Source: Boseongicola sp.
GTDB taxonomy: Bacteria > Pseudomonadota > Alphaproteobacteria > Rhodobacterales > Rhodobacteraceae
DNA length: 64,000 bases
NCBI GenBank assembly: GCA_014075275.1
Contig: CP046179.1
Location: 1,311,932 to 1,375,931 of the forward strand
Direction: 5' to 3'
Shown: positions 57,379 through 64,000 of the stretch, piece by piece
How positions within the stretch are numbered: position 1 is the stretch's first letter
How the letters are laid out: each line of letters opens with the position of its first letter
Made by a program: the position numbers and the translations under genes
Notes under the pieces: generated by a model
Databases searched by the model: none
What the model was told of the DNA's origin: nothing
What the model saw: only the letters and a program-made list of their open reading frames with translations

Positions 57379-58302
57379 ATGTCCACACCCTTCCGCCAGT
57401 TCCAGGCCTTCCACGCCATCATCGAAAAAGGCACGGTTACCGCCGCCGCTGAGCATCTTGGAATTTCGCAGCCCGCGATCTCAAATCTTCTGTCCCAGCT
57501 CGAGCGCAAAACCAAACTGCACCTCTTCGAACGCACCCGTGGTCGCCTGGTCCCCACACCCGAAGCCAGTGTTCTGTTTGACGAAATTGATACCGTCGTA
57601 CGGGGCCTCGACCACGTCAATCAGGCGGTGGTGGATTTACAAAACCAAAAGGCGGGCCAGCTTCAGGTCGCTTCAACCCACGCACTCGCGTTCGGCTTTA
57701 TGCCTCAGGAAATCGCGACTTTCGTAAAAGACCGTCCCAACCTCACCATCGCGTTCACTTCACAGTACTCCGCGAAAATCCAGGAATGGGTCACTGCCGG
57801 CTTGTTCGAAATCGGCATCTGCGAACGCCCGATTCGCAACGACGGTCTGAACCGCAAAGAGCTCTATTTCGAAACCTTGCTAACGCTGCCAAATGACAGT
57901 CCCCTTTCTGAACATGACGTAATCACACCAGAACTTCTGGACGACACGCCTTTTATCGTGATGGGCCCCGACCATATGGTCAGCCGCCGCACCCGCGAGG
58001 CGTTCCATTCCACCGGCACCAACTTTAGGGTGCGCAGCCACACAGATTTGTTCAGAAACGCCCTAAGTCTTGTGAAACAGGGACTTGGCGCAGCGCTGAT
58101 CGATCCATTCACTCTCGCCGCTGACGATGGAAAAGGCTACATCGTGCGCCGCTTTGCGCCGGCGATACTCATCGATATGTCCGTGGTAACCGCCAAAGAC
58201 CGCCCGATCTCAACGATCGGCCAACAATTTCTTGATCAGATTGTTCCGCGCATGCAGTCGATGGCAGCGCCTCTGTCCCGCACGTCAGGCAACCCACTCT
58301 GA
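57379..58302 (+). CDS. LysR-family transcriptional regulator
   Basis: This 307-residue protein starts MSTPFRQFQAFHAIIEKGTV and has the LysR HTH (TAAAEHLGISQPAISNLLSQLERKTKLHLFER, residues about 21-52 in parts) and a substrate-binding effector domain. It is divergent from the enolase-superfamily gene with 101 bp between, and the gap contains repeated GATTTTG sequences, so it probably regulates that operon. It ends 18 bp inside the convergent thiamine diphosphate enzyme gene. Confidence 0.93.
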   Translation: MSTPFRQFQAFHAIIEKGTVTAAAEHLGISQPAISNLLSQLERKTKLHLFERTRGRLVPTPEASVLFDEIDTVVRGLDHVNQAVVDLQNQKAGQLQVASTHALAFGFMPQEIATFVKDRPNLTIAFTSQYSAKIQEWVTAGLFEIGICERPIRNDGLNRKELYFETLLTLPNDSPLSEHDVITPELLDDTPFIVMGPDHMVSRRTREAFHSTGTNFRVRSHTDLFRNALSLVKQGLGAALIDPFTLAADDGKGYIVRRFAPAILIDMSVVTAKDRPISTIGQQFLDQIVPRMQSMAAPLSRTSGNPL

Positions 58303-59976
58303 AACTGGTGCTGCCGCTTCGTGCAGTGGTTGCGATATGATATCAATCAGCGTCGGCCCATCGTGCGCAAAAGCCTCACGCATCACGGAACGCAGTTGCG
58401 CCGGGTCCTCTACCGTCCACGACTTCACGCCAAACGCCCGCGCAACCGCGGCATGATCTGTTCGATTGAAATCAACATTGTAATATCGCTTGCCAAAGCC
58501 GGAATCCTGCCCGGCTTTTATCCATCCATACGTTGCATTCGAAAACACAATCGCAGTGACAGGGATATTGTAGCGCGCAAACGTCTCGAACTCGCCGCAG
58601 CTGAACCCAAACGATCCATCGCCCATCACGGCGACGGTTTTCGCTTCCGGACGTCCAATATGCGCGCCCATCGAAGCCGCCAATGAAAAGCCCAGCGCCC
58701 CATGCGCCCGGTTTGTAATGAAATGCCGGCCGGGTTTTCGCCACCGGTAATGAGCTGAAAAATACGGGCAAGGCGTTCCGGGGTCTGCAACAATCGTGGC
58801 ATCATCACCTAACGTGTCCATCATCGCTGCCATCACTGCTTCAGGCCGAATGGGTCGTTCTGCACTGTCGGCCAGGGGGGCAAAATCCCGCAACTTGCCT
58901 TCCCAGGCACTTGCAGCTTTCGCAGCTCCGTCATGACCGGTGCCGGGATCAGATTTCAATTCCGTAACCAGCGCCTCTAACGCAAGCCGCGCATCGGCCA
59001 CGACAGAAACATCAGTTGGATAATTCGCGCCAATCACGCCGGGATCGCTATCGATATGAACAATCGTTGTTCCCGTCGGTGGGCTGCGCCACCGCTCGGT
59101 CGTAACGGACCCTGCTCGGCATCCGACATACATAACCAGATCGGCGCTATCGACGACTGAACGTGTCGAAGCCACACCGCCATTTGATCCCACAACTCCA
59201 ATGGCCTGTGGATGCGTTTCGGCAATAGCACCCTGCCCCGAAACCGTCGTCGCAATCGGTAAATCCAGAAGTTCGGCAAGTTCTTGCAGCGCATCAAAAG
59301 CTCCGGCAATTACCGGACCCCCACCGCAAACGACAACGGCCGCTGACGCATTTCGCAACGCTTCCGCTGCCGCCCTGATCTCCGCCATGTCAGGTCCTGA
59401 AGGTGTTGCCGGAAATCTCTGATGGTTCGGATCAATCCAGATCTCGGCCTCGTCGACTTCGTTTTTCTGCGTGTCAAACGGCAATGCCAGATGGACTGAA
59501 CCAGGTCGCCCGGTTGTCATTTCACGAAATGCCCGTCGCATCATAGCGGGTAACCGACTGGCGTTATCCAGCGACGCATTCCACTTGGTCAGCGGACGGA
59601 ACAACGCCTCCTGATCCAGCTCAGTGAGCGGATACTTCCCGGCGGACGTTGTCGCAACGTCCGAAGTAATCGCCAATATCGGCACTGAACTTTCGTTCGC
59701 CTCAACGACGCCCGGTAAAATATACGTCGCACCGCCACCGGATGGACCTTCGCAAACGCCCGGCTTTCCGGTCACACGCGCGTAGGCATCCGCCATGTAA
59801 CCGGCGTGCCGCTCATCCCGCGTCAGAAAATGGGTGATCCCATGATCCATTCGCGAAAGTGCATCGTAGAACGGCAGCGTTGTGTCTCCACAAAGCCCGA
59901 ACATATGGCGCACGCCATTTCGCTCCAGCATCTGCACCATCGCTTCCGCGCCTGTCAGATAGTTTCGGCCAGCCAT
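58285..59976 (-). CDS. Thiamine diphosphate-dependent enzyme, acetolactate synthase-like
   Basis: The ATG at 59976 (MAGRNYLTGAEAMVQMLERN) with GGGGG upstream gives 563 residues. It has the three ThDP domains: the N-terminal pyrimidine domain with the conserved glutamate in DERHAGYMADAYARVTG near 50, the central domain, and the ThDP-binding GDGSFGFSCGEFETFARYN near 440 (GDG...N). Acetolactate synthase, glyoxylate carboligase, benzoylformate decarboxylase and sulfopyruvate-type enzymes share this fold, so the reaction is uncertain. It is divergent from the racemase gene by 82 bp. Confidence 0.85.
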   Translation of the reverse strand: MAGRNYLTGAEAMVQMLERNGVRHMFGLCGDTTLPFYDALSRMDHGITHFLTRDERHAGYMADAYARVTGKPGVCEGPSGGGATYILPGVVEANESSVPILAITSDVATTSAGKYPLTELDQEALFRPLTKWNASLDNASRLPAMMRRAFREMTTGRPGSVHLALPFDTQKNEVDEAEIWIDPNHQRFPATPSGPDMAEIRAAAEALRNASAAVVVCGGGPVIAGAFDALQELAELLDLPIATTVSGQGAIAETHPQAIGVVGSNGGVASTRSVVDSADLVMYVGCRAGSVTTERWRSPPTGTTIVHIDSDPGVIGANYPTDVSVVADARLALEALVTELKSDPGTGHDGAAKAASAWEGKLRDFAPLADSAERPIRPEAVMAAMMDTLGDDATIVADPGTPCPYFSAHYRWRKPGRHFITNRAHGALGFSLAASMGAHIGRPEAKTVAVMGDGSFGFSCGEFETFARYNIPVTAIVFSNATYGWIKAGQDSGFGKRYYNVDFNRTDHAAVARAFGVKSWTVEDPAQLRSVMREAFAHDGPTLIDIISQPLHEAAAPVSEWVA

Positions 59977-60058
59977 TTTATCACCCCCGGTGCAAGGCAT
60001 CTTGGAAATCTCGCCCAGCAACGTCAATAATGCACCTAATTGCAAGGGAGTCCTCGAA

Positions 60059-60769
60059 TTGAAAGTCACGGGTGGAAAATCGATCTATGGTGCGTCCGTT
60101 GGGATTCTCATGCTGGAAGCACAGTTCCCCCGCATTCCCGGCGACATGGGCAATGCAACAACCTGGGATTTCCCTGTTCACTACAAAGTTGTGCGCGGCG
60201 CATCTCCGGACAAGGTCGTTCGGCATTCCGCCAAAGGCTTGCTACAACCCTTTCTCGATGCCGCAAGCGAACTGGTCAAAGACGGCGTCGATGGTATCAC
60301 CACAAACTGCGGATTTCTGTCTCTGTTTCAGGCCGAAATCGCCGAAAGCGTCGATGTCCCTGTCGCCACGTCATCGCTGATGCAAATTCCCCTCGTCAAC
60401 GCAATGCTACCCGAAAATCGCCAAGTCGGTATCCTCACCATCTCGGGAAGCACATTGACTTCAGATCATTTGAAAGCCGCAAACGTACCCTCATCTACCC
60501 CCATCACATCAACCGAAGGCGGCGACGAATTCACCCGTGTGATCCTGAATGACGAGGCCGAACTAGATATCGAACTAGCTCGCCAAGATAACGTCGACGC
60601 AGCGTTGAAACTGGTGCGCAATAACCCCGAGGTCGGTGCGATCGTGCTGGAATGCACAAACATGATTCCCTACGCCGCCGACATACGTACTGCCACCGGG
60701 CTTCCAGTCTATTCAATGCTAAGTTTTATAAGTTGGTTCCAAAGCGGACTGGTTCCGCGGCGGTTCTGA
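60059..60769 (+). CDS. Aspartate/glutamate racemase-family protein, TTG start
   Basis: A TTG at 60059 with AAGGGAG eight bases upstream is a better start than the GTG at 59990, which lies inside the divergent promoter region. The 236-residue protein starts MKVTGGKSIYGASVGILMLE. It has paired cysteines in TTNCGFLSLFQ near 83 and VLECTNMIPYA near 200, the layout of two-cysteine racemases and hydantoin racemases. Some family members are maleate or arylmalonate enzymes, so racemisation is not certain. It is probably regulated together with the divergent thiamine enzyme. Confidence 0.8.
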   Translation: MKVTGGKSIYGASVGILMLEAQFPRIPGDMGNATTWDFPVHYKVVRGASPDKVVRHSAKGLLQPFLDAASELVKDGVDGITTNCGFLSLFQAEIAESVDVPVATSSLMQIPLVNAMLPENRQVGILTISGSTLTSDHLKAANVPSSTPITSTEGGDEFTRVILNDEAELDIELARQDNVDAALKLVRNNPEVGAIVLECTNMIPYAADIRTATGLPVYSMLSFISWFQSGLVPRRF

Positions 60770-60792
60770 CTGGTCAAATATCTATTGGAAAG

Positions 60793-60824
60793 TGGTGCCG
60801 CTGAAAGGACTCGAACCTCCGACC
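60793..60824 (-). tRNA. tRNA 3' end fragment, likely attachment site
   Basis: On the minus strand it reads GGTCGGAGGTTCGAGTCC, then TTTCAGCGGCACCA: variable-loop edge, T stem-loop with GTTCGAGTC, and acceptor 3' strand ending CCA. The 5' half of a tRNA is absent. Upstream lies AT-rich sequence instead. The acceptor AGCGGCA would pair with a 5' TGCCGCT start, as in some alphaproteobacterial Thr tRNAs; identity is inference. A partial tRNA beside an integrase is the usual mark of an integrated element boundary. Confidence 0.8.
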
Positions 60825-60979
60825 CCATCAATACGAACAATGTTTTAGTTAGATCAGGATCATACGAAGATCCATAATTATCAATGAAAACAGATACTTA
60901 CCTAAATATCCGGTTGGTGTCCATATGGTGTTCGCCGTAATGTGACCTTGCATAATTCTTGCATGCTGGAGCGACGACG

Positions 60980-61645
60980 ATGCCAAAGATGAACATTACT
61001 AACTCTGAGATTGCTCGCGCAAAGCTCGGTGACCGTCAGACTTGGTTCACAGACGGAGCACCGAAGACGGGGCACAACCGGTACCCCGGTCTGCGCCTTT
61101 GCATATCGAAGACGGCGAAGACGTTCTACGTCGTGAAATGGAACCCAAATACAGAGACTACAGAACAACACAAACTAGGCCGTCACGCCCCCAACTTCAC
61201 GCTTCCGATGGCTTGGGATGCAGCGCTGACAAAGGCGCATGAGATCGAACAGCCACCAAAGCCAGAGCCAGAAACGGAGGAACTGCCGACGCTGCGCGAA
61301 GCGCTTGAGGAATACGTGACGTATCGGCTGACTCTTAATCCAAAGGTCGGTAACCGAATGGACGGTTGGCGTTATACACTTGTCCCTGCGTCGAATATTG
61401 GTGCGGCGTGGTTTCTGGCATGGAATATGCCCTATCACGCCGAGCATCACGCCTATCCGCAGGTGCCGTTTTACAAGCTGCCGGAACTGCATGAATTGAC
61501 CGCGGAGCATCTGGCGGTGACTGAAGCCGGGTACCGGCGATTTATGCGGGGGTATGTTGCGGGTTTGGTGGTTCGGCGGAGCGTTGAATGGGTGTGGGGT
61601 TGCCGGATCGTCCGTAGGCTGGTTCTACGAATGCTTGGCCGGTAG
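60980..61645 (+). pseudogene. Truncated integrase fused to a desaturase fragment
   Basis: From the ATG at 60980 (GGAG upstream) the frame encodes an integrase N-terminal arm-binding domain of the DUF4102 type: MPKMNITNSEIARAKLGDRQ, then PGLRLCISKTAKTFYVVKWN, then a start of the core-binding domain (LREALEEYVTYRLTLNPK). Near residue 130 the integrase sequence ends before the catalytic R-H-R-Y domain and is replaced by WFLAWNMPYHAEHHAYPQVP, a desaturase C-terminus. The open frame runs to 61645. It cannot be an active recombinase. It lies beside the tRNA fragment. Confidence 0.85.
61411..61591 (+). pseudogene. Fragment of a fatty acid desaturase C-terminus
   Basis: FLAWNMPYHAEHHAYPQVPF and KLPELHELTAEHLAVTEAGY match residues 243-285 of the desaturase at 31865-32782 almost exactly in protein sequence, while the DNA is clearly diverged (for example gcctatccgcag against gcatatcctcag). 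After GYVAGL the reading frame shifts relative to the original. It is therefore a remnant of a second, related gene rather than a recent copy of the one in this window. The third histidine box HAEHH is included. Confidence 0.9.
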
Positions 61646-62231
61646 GGCATGAGATATCTATTGTCAGATAAAGATCCACTTAGCGCCCAAATTGACTGAC
61701 GCTGCGCGCTTAATATCCGGCCACCGGCACCTAATACTCCGACCAGAAATGGCCCAGAACTTAGAGGCTAGATAGGGTGCTCGGACACAGCCATTGACAC
61801 CGTGCGTCGAACGAGCGTTTCCGGACGAGTGAGTGACGGAACTGTTAGTGGGGTAAAAATGGGATGAAGATCTTTTTGGAGAAGATCAGTTGGAAAAATA
61901 ATTTCGAAGATCAAGGTTAAGTCGTACCTAGTCATAGCATTCGTTGTATGGATCATGACTTTGCTCGCTCTGATTTTTCAGTTCAAAGAGGTTTCCGACA
62001 ACCGTATGTTTTTCCCAGGTGTCTTGGCAGCAATTATCCTGCCGTTCGCCATCGTGAATGATCTTCGCAAATAGTTGAGATTGGGGGCTTGTTATGGCCA
62101 ACCATAATCATCTGTACGATTCCGATCCTACTCTGGAATTATTTTGGAGGTATTGCGAAGTTGAAAGCAACCCGGAACTGATTAGTTAAATGCAGATTAT
62201 TGGACTTCTTTGCATAGAGGGCTAGAAAGTC
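61646..62231. other. Gene-free interval between integrase scar and IS element
   Basis: AT-richer than its surroundings. I see one weak 39-codon frame (61955-62074) with one hydrophobic segment, without a good ribosome site. Repeated short AAGATC words and direct AAGATC...GAAGATC repeats occur near 61866-61912. No gene is supported; it is probably the remainder of an integrated element. Confidence 0.5.
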
Positions 62232-62305
62232 TGTCCGTCGTCAGGGTTTTGGGAACCAAGAGTTGCTTAAACAAGTAAAGAGTTTGGCTCGTCTGGTTGA
62301 TGTTA

Positions 62306-63286
62306 TTATGCGGCGCGCTGTCTGTGATGCAAGCGCCGCGCTTCGAGCGTCTTTCGTTTGATCCTTTCCCGTTGTCTTAGAATGGCTTTGTCACGCCCGA
62401 AGTAGACGTCGGCGGGTGTGACGTTGTTCAGGCTCTCGTGGTAGCGCTTGTGATTGTAGTGATCGACGAAGGCTTCGATCTGGGTTTCGAGGTCTCCCGG
62501 AAGGAAGTAGTTCTCCAATAGGATGCGGTTCTTCAGGGTTTGATGCCACCTCTCGATCTTGCCCTGTGTCTGGGGATGATATGGTGCGCCCCGAGAATGC
62601 TTCATGCCTTTGTCCTGCAGCCATTCAGCCAGATCGCCAGAGACGTAACTGGACCCGTTGTCGCTGAGGAGGCGGGGTTTGTGGATGACGTGAACCTGAT
62701 CGCACCCTGATGCTTGTAGCGCCAAATCCAGGGTGTCCGTCACGTCCTCTGCCCGCATGTTCGTGCAGAGTTTCCACGAGATGATGTAGCGGCTGTAGTC
62801 GTCCAGGATTGTGCTGAGATAGAACCAGCCCCAGCCAAGCACTTTGAGATAGGTGAAGTCGGTTTGCCAAAGCTGGTTGATCGCAGTGGTCTTGTCTTTG
62901 AACTCGTTTGCCGCCTTGAGCACGATAAAGGCCGGGCTGGTGATCAGATCGTGGGCCTTCAGGGCCCGATAGACTGAAGATTCCGAGACGAAGTAGCGCT
63001 CCCGATCCGTGAACGTCACTGCCAGTTCGCGCGGCGACAGCTCCGTCTCCTGCAGCGCCAGCTTGACGACCTTGCGCCGGACTTCGTCGGGGATGCGGTT
63101 CCAGACATGTCTGGGCTTAGGCGCTTGATCCACAAGGCCAGCGTCGCCGCGCTGCCGATACCGATCATACCAACGGTAAAATGTGGTGCGGGGGATGCCC
63201 AGCTTTGCCAATGTTCGACGAGCAGACAAATGCGACCCCTCAACAAGCCGGATGATCTCCAACTTCTCAGATGCAGCATACCTCAT
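62306..63286 (-). CDS. IS3 transposase OrfB (DDE integrase domain)
   Basis: This 326-residue frame from MRYAASEKLEIIRLVEG has an HTH region (HLSARRTLAKLGIPRTTFYRWYDRY) and the catalytic D-D-E core: aspartate in WQTDFTYLK, aspartate in LLSDNGSSYVS and glutamate in QGKIERWHQTLKNR. It is normally made as a fusion with OrfA by a -1 frameshift. The seven-A run on the coding strand (plus 63315-63321), inside the end of orfA, is the likely slip site; the fused product would read ELRLLKK then HDRRWGRPR. Confidence 0.93.
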   Translation of the reverse strand: MRYAASEKLEIIRLVEGSHLSARRTLAKLGIPRTTFYRWYDRYRQRGDAGLVDQAPKPRHVWNRIPDEVRRKVVKLALQETELSPRELAVTFTDRERYFVSESSVYRALKAHDLITSPAFIVLKAANEFKDKTTAINQLWQTDFTYLKVLGWGWFYLSTILDDYSRYIISWKLCTNMRAEDVTDTLDLALQASGCDQVHVIHKPRLLSDNGSSYVSGDLAEWLQDKGMKHSRGAPYHPQTQGKIERWHQTLKNRILLENYFLPGDLETQIEAFVDHYNHKRYHESLNNVTPADVYFGRDKAILRQRERIKRKTLEARRLHHRQRAA

Positions 63287-63657
63287 TCTTGGTCGCCCCC
63301 ACCGCCGGTCATGCTTTTTTTGAGAAGACGCAGTTCCAGTGTTTGCTCGGCAACGACCTCCTTCAGGTCTCGGGCTTCGCGGCGCAGGTCCTTGACTTCG
63401 TCGGTCGTAGCCGCACGCGCCGTATCTCCAGCAAGCCGCCGTTTGCCAGCTTCCATGAAGTCCTTGGACCATTTGTAGTAGATACCTTGAGATATTCCCT
63501 CACGACGGCACAACTCAGCAATGCTGTCTTCGCCACGCAAGCCATCCAGCACGATCCGGATCTTCTCTTCTGACGAATACTGTTTGCGCGTCGCGCGCTT
63601 GATCTCTTTGACGATCTTCTCGCCGGGGCTCCTGCGAGTTCCAGTTGTCTGTCTCAT
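63283..63657 (-). CDS. IS3 transposase OrfA (HTH)
   Basis: The ATG at 63657 (MRQTTGTRRSPGEKIVKEIK), with GGAG upstream, starts a 124-residue protein. It carries an HTH (EEKIRIVLDGLRGEDSIAELCRREGISQGIYYKWSKDF, residues about 29-67 in parts) and a leucine zipper (LRREARDLKEVVAEQTLELRLLKK). OrfA alone binds the inverted repeats and can regulate transposition. It overlaps OrfB by 4 bp in its start region and by more with the full fusion frame. Confidence 0.93.
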   Translation of the reverse strand: MRQTTGTRRSPGEKIVKEIKRATRKQYSSEEKIRIVLDGLRGEDSIAELCRREGISQGIYYKWSKDFMEAGKRRLAGDTARAATTDEVKDLRREARDLKEVVAEQTLELRLLKKSMTGGGGDQE

Positions 63658-63797
63658 GTCCCACTCCTCAGTGGTTACGATGAGCCAACAAAACTCTCTT
63701 ATCAAATTAACCTAATTGGACCCATAGGCGCTGACTTCAGACACTCTGCGGTTGGACCAAAGTCTGCTATTTGGCAAGTTCAGGCATTCACTTTCCG

Positions 63798-64000
63798 TCA
63801 AAGAACTTCTGCAAGCTTGTCGCCTGTAACTGGCTTTTCCATGAACGCTGTATGATCAGGCACGACCTTTTGCGCGGACGAATTGCCCGACATGATAATC
63901 GTCTTCACTTCGTGCGGCCCATGCCAAGCTGTTTTGACAAAATCAAGACCATCAACAGCCCCGCCAAGATCAAGGTCGCTAATCAGCAGATCAAATCGGT
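63798..64000 (-). CDS. Response regulator receiver domain, N-terminus cut by the window
   Basis: Read from the window edge, the frame gives RFDLLISDLDLGGAVDGLDF, then VKTIIMSGNSSAQ and AFMEKPVTGDKLAEVL ending at a TGA (63798-63800). Phosphoacceptor aspartate in ISDLDLGG, the Ser in IMSGNSS and the Lys in EKPVT are the conserved CheY-fold residues. The protein ends right after the receiver domain, so it is a single-domain regulator or the C-terminal receiver of a hybrid kinase. Confidence 0.85.
   Translation of the reverse strand, partial: RFDLLISDLDLGGAVDGLDFVKTAWHGPHEVKTIIMSGNSSAQKVVPDHTAFMEKPVTGDKLAEVL

Larger units (their letters stand above)
62232..63743 (-). mobile_element. IS3-family insertion sequence
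   Basis: About 1.5 kb with two overlapping transposase frames on the minus strand. The proposed ends carry imperfect inverted repeats: TGTCCGTCGTCAG at 62232 and, on the opposite strand, TGTCTGAAGTCAG ending at 63743, each followed by a T-rich piece and GGG. TG...CA termini are typical of IS3. I found no matching target duplication at these limits, so the exact ends are tentative or the flanks have since changed. The transposase is whole, so the element could still be active. Confidence 0.85.

Noticed and set aside
61955-62074. 39-codon hydrophobic ORF
   Set aside because: Too short, no ribosome site, no similarity seen to other small proteins here.
1-64000. CRISPR array
   Set aside because: No regularly spaced direct repeats were seen anywhere in the window.

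Overview
The window looks like a chromosomal segment of a marine, Roseobacter-like alphaproteobacterium (Rhodobacterales). The evidence is a block holding rpsT, dnaA, dnaN and recF, a phosphatidylcholine synthase, a DUF484-xerC pair, flagellar genes of the alphaproteobacterial type (rod-binding domain protein, FlgN-like protein, MotB), and several TRAP and ABC uptake systems typical of marine heterotrophs. The genus cannot be fixed from sequence alone.

Layout: 1-0.9 kb, end of an MFS transporter; 1.5-15.2 kb, mostly housekeeping genes (priA, transaldolase-like fsa, a DegP-type protease, a PPK2 polyphosphate kinase interrupted by an in-frame stop, a DMT exporter, pcs, xerC, a DUF484 gene, a core MetE-like protein, nadK, glyA, an alpha/beta hydrolase). 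15.2-18.0 kb is a gene-poor zone with three small Gly/Ser-rich membrane-anchored ORFs, a strongly structured non-coding stretch on the minus strand that may be a large RNA, and further tiny membrane or lipoprotein genes. 18.3-19.6 kb is an overlapping DUF488 plus dual-OB-like pair, plausibly a conflict or defence module. Then lepA and a TPR protein.

24.0-31.6 kb is a peptide/opine-type ABC uptake cassette (binding protein, double-ATPase protein, two permeases) with a zinc deacylase and a GntR-LacI hybrid regulator whose neighbourhood carries TTGT...ACAA palindromes. 31.9-43.1 kb holds a fatty acid desaturase, a LysE exporter, a DUF1697 gene, recF, dnaN, dnaA, a rhodanese, rpsT, an enoyl-CoA hydratase, mutM, ubiE and ubiB.

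43.1-49.1 kb is a flagellar cluster in decay: fliK and flgE carry frameshifts, and the 3' part of flgE is fused head-on to the first ~47 codons of a flagellin gene at a short stretch of shared sequence. 49.2-60.8 kb is a catabolic region: a sugar-acid dehydratase (IlvD/Edd), then a probable operon of an enolase-superfamily enzyme, a DadA-like oxidase, a TRAP transporter and a BASS-type transporter, flanked by a LysR regulator, a thiamine diphosphate enzyme and an Asp/Glu racemase-family protein. 60.8-64 kb is a mobile-element scar: a tRNA 3' end, an integrase N-terminus fused to a stray desaturase C-terminal fragment, an IS3-family element, and the end of a response regulator.

The most novel-looking items are the structured minus-strand region near 16.2-16.8 kb, the DUF488/dual-OB-like pair, a 31-32 bp motif present three times (including between dnaA and dnaN), and the recombinant junctions in the flagellar and integrase regions.
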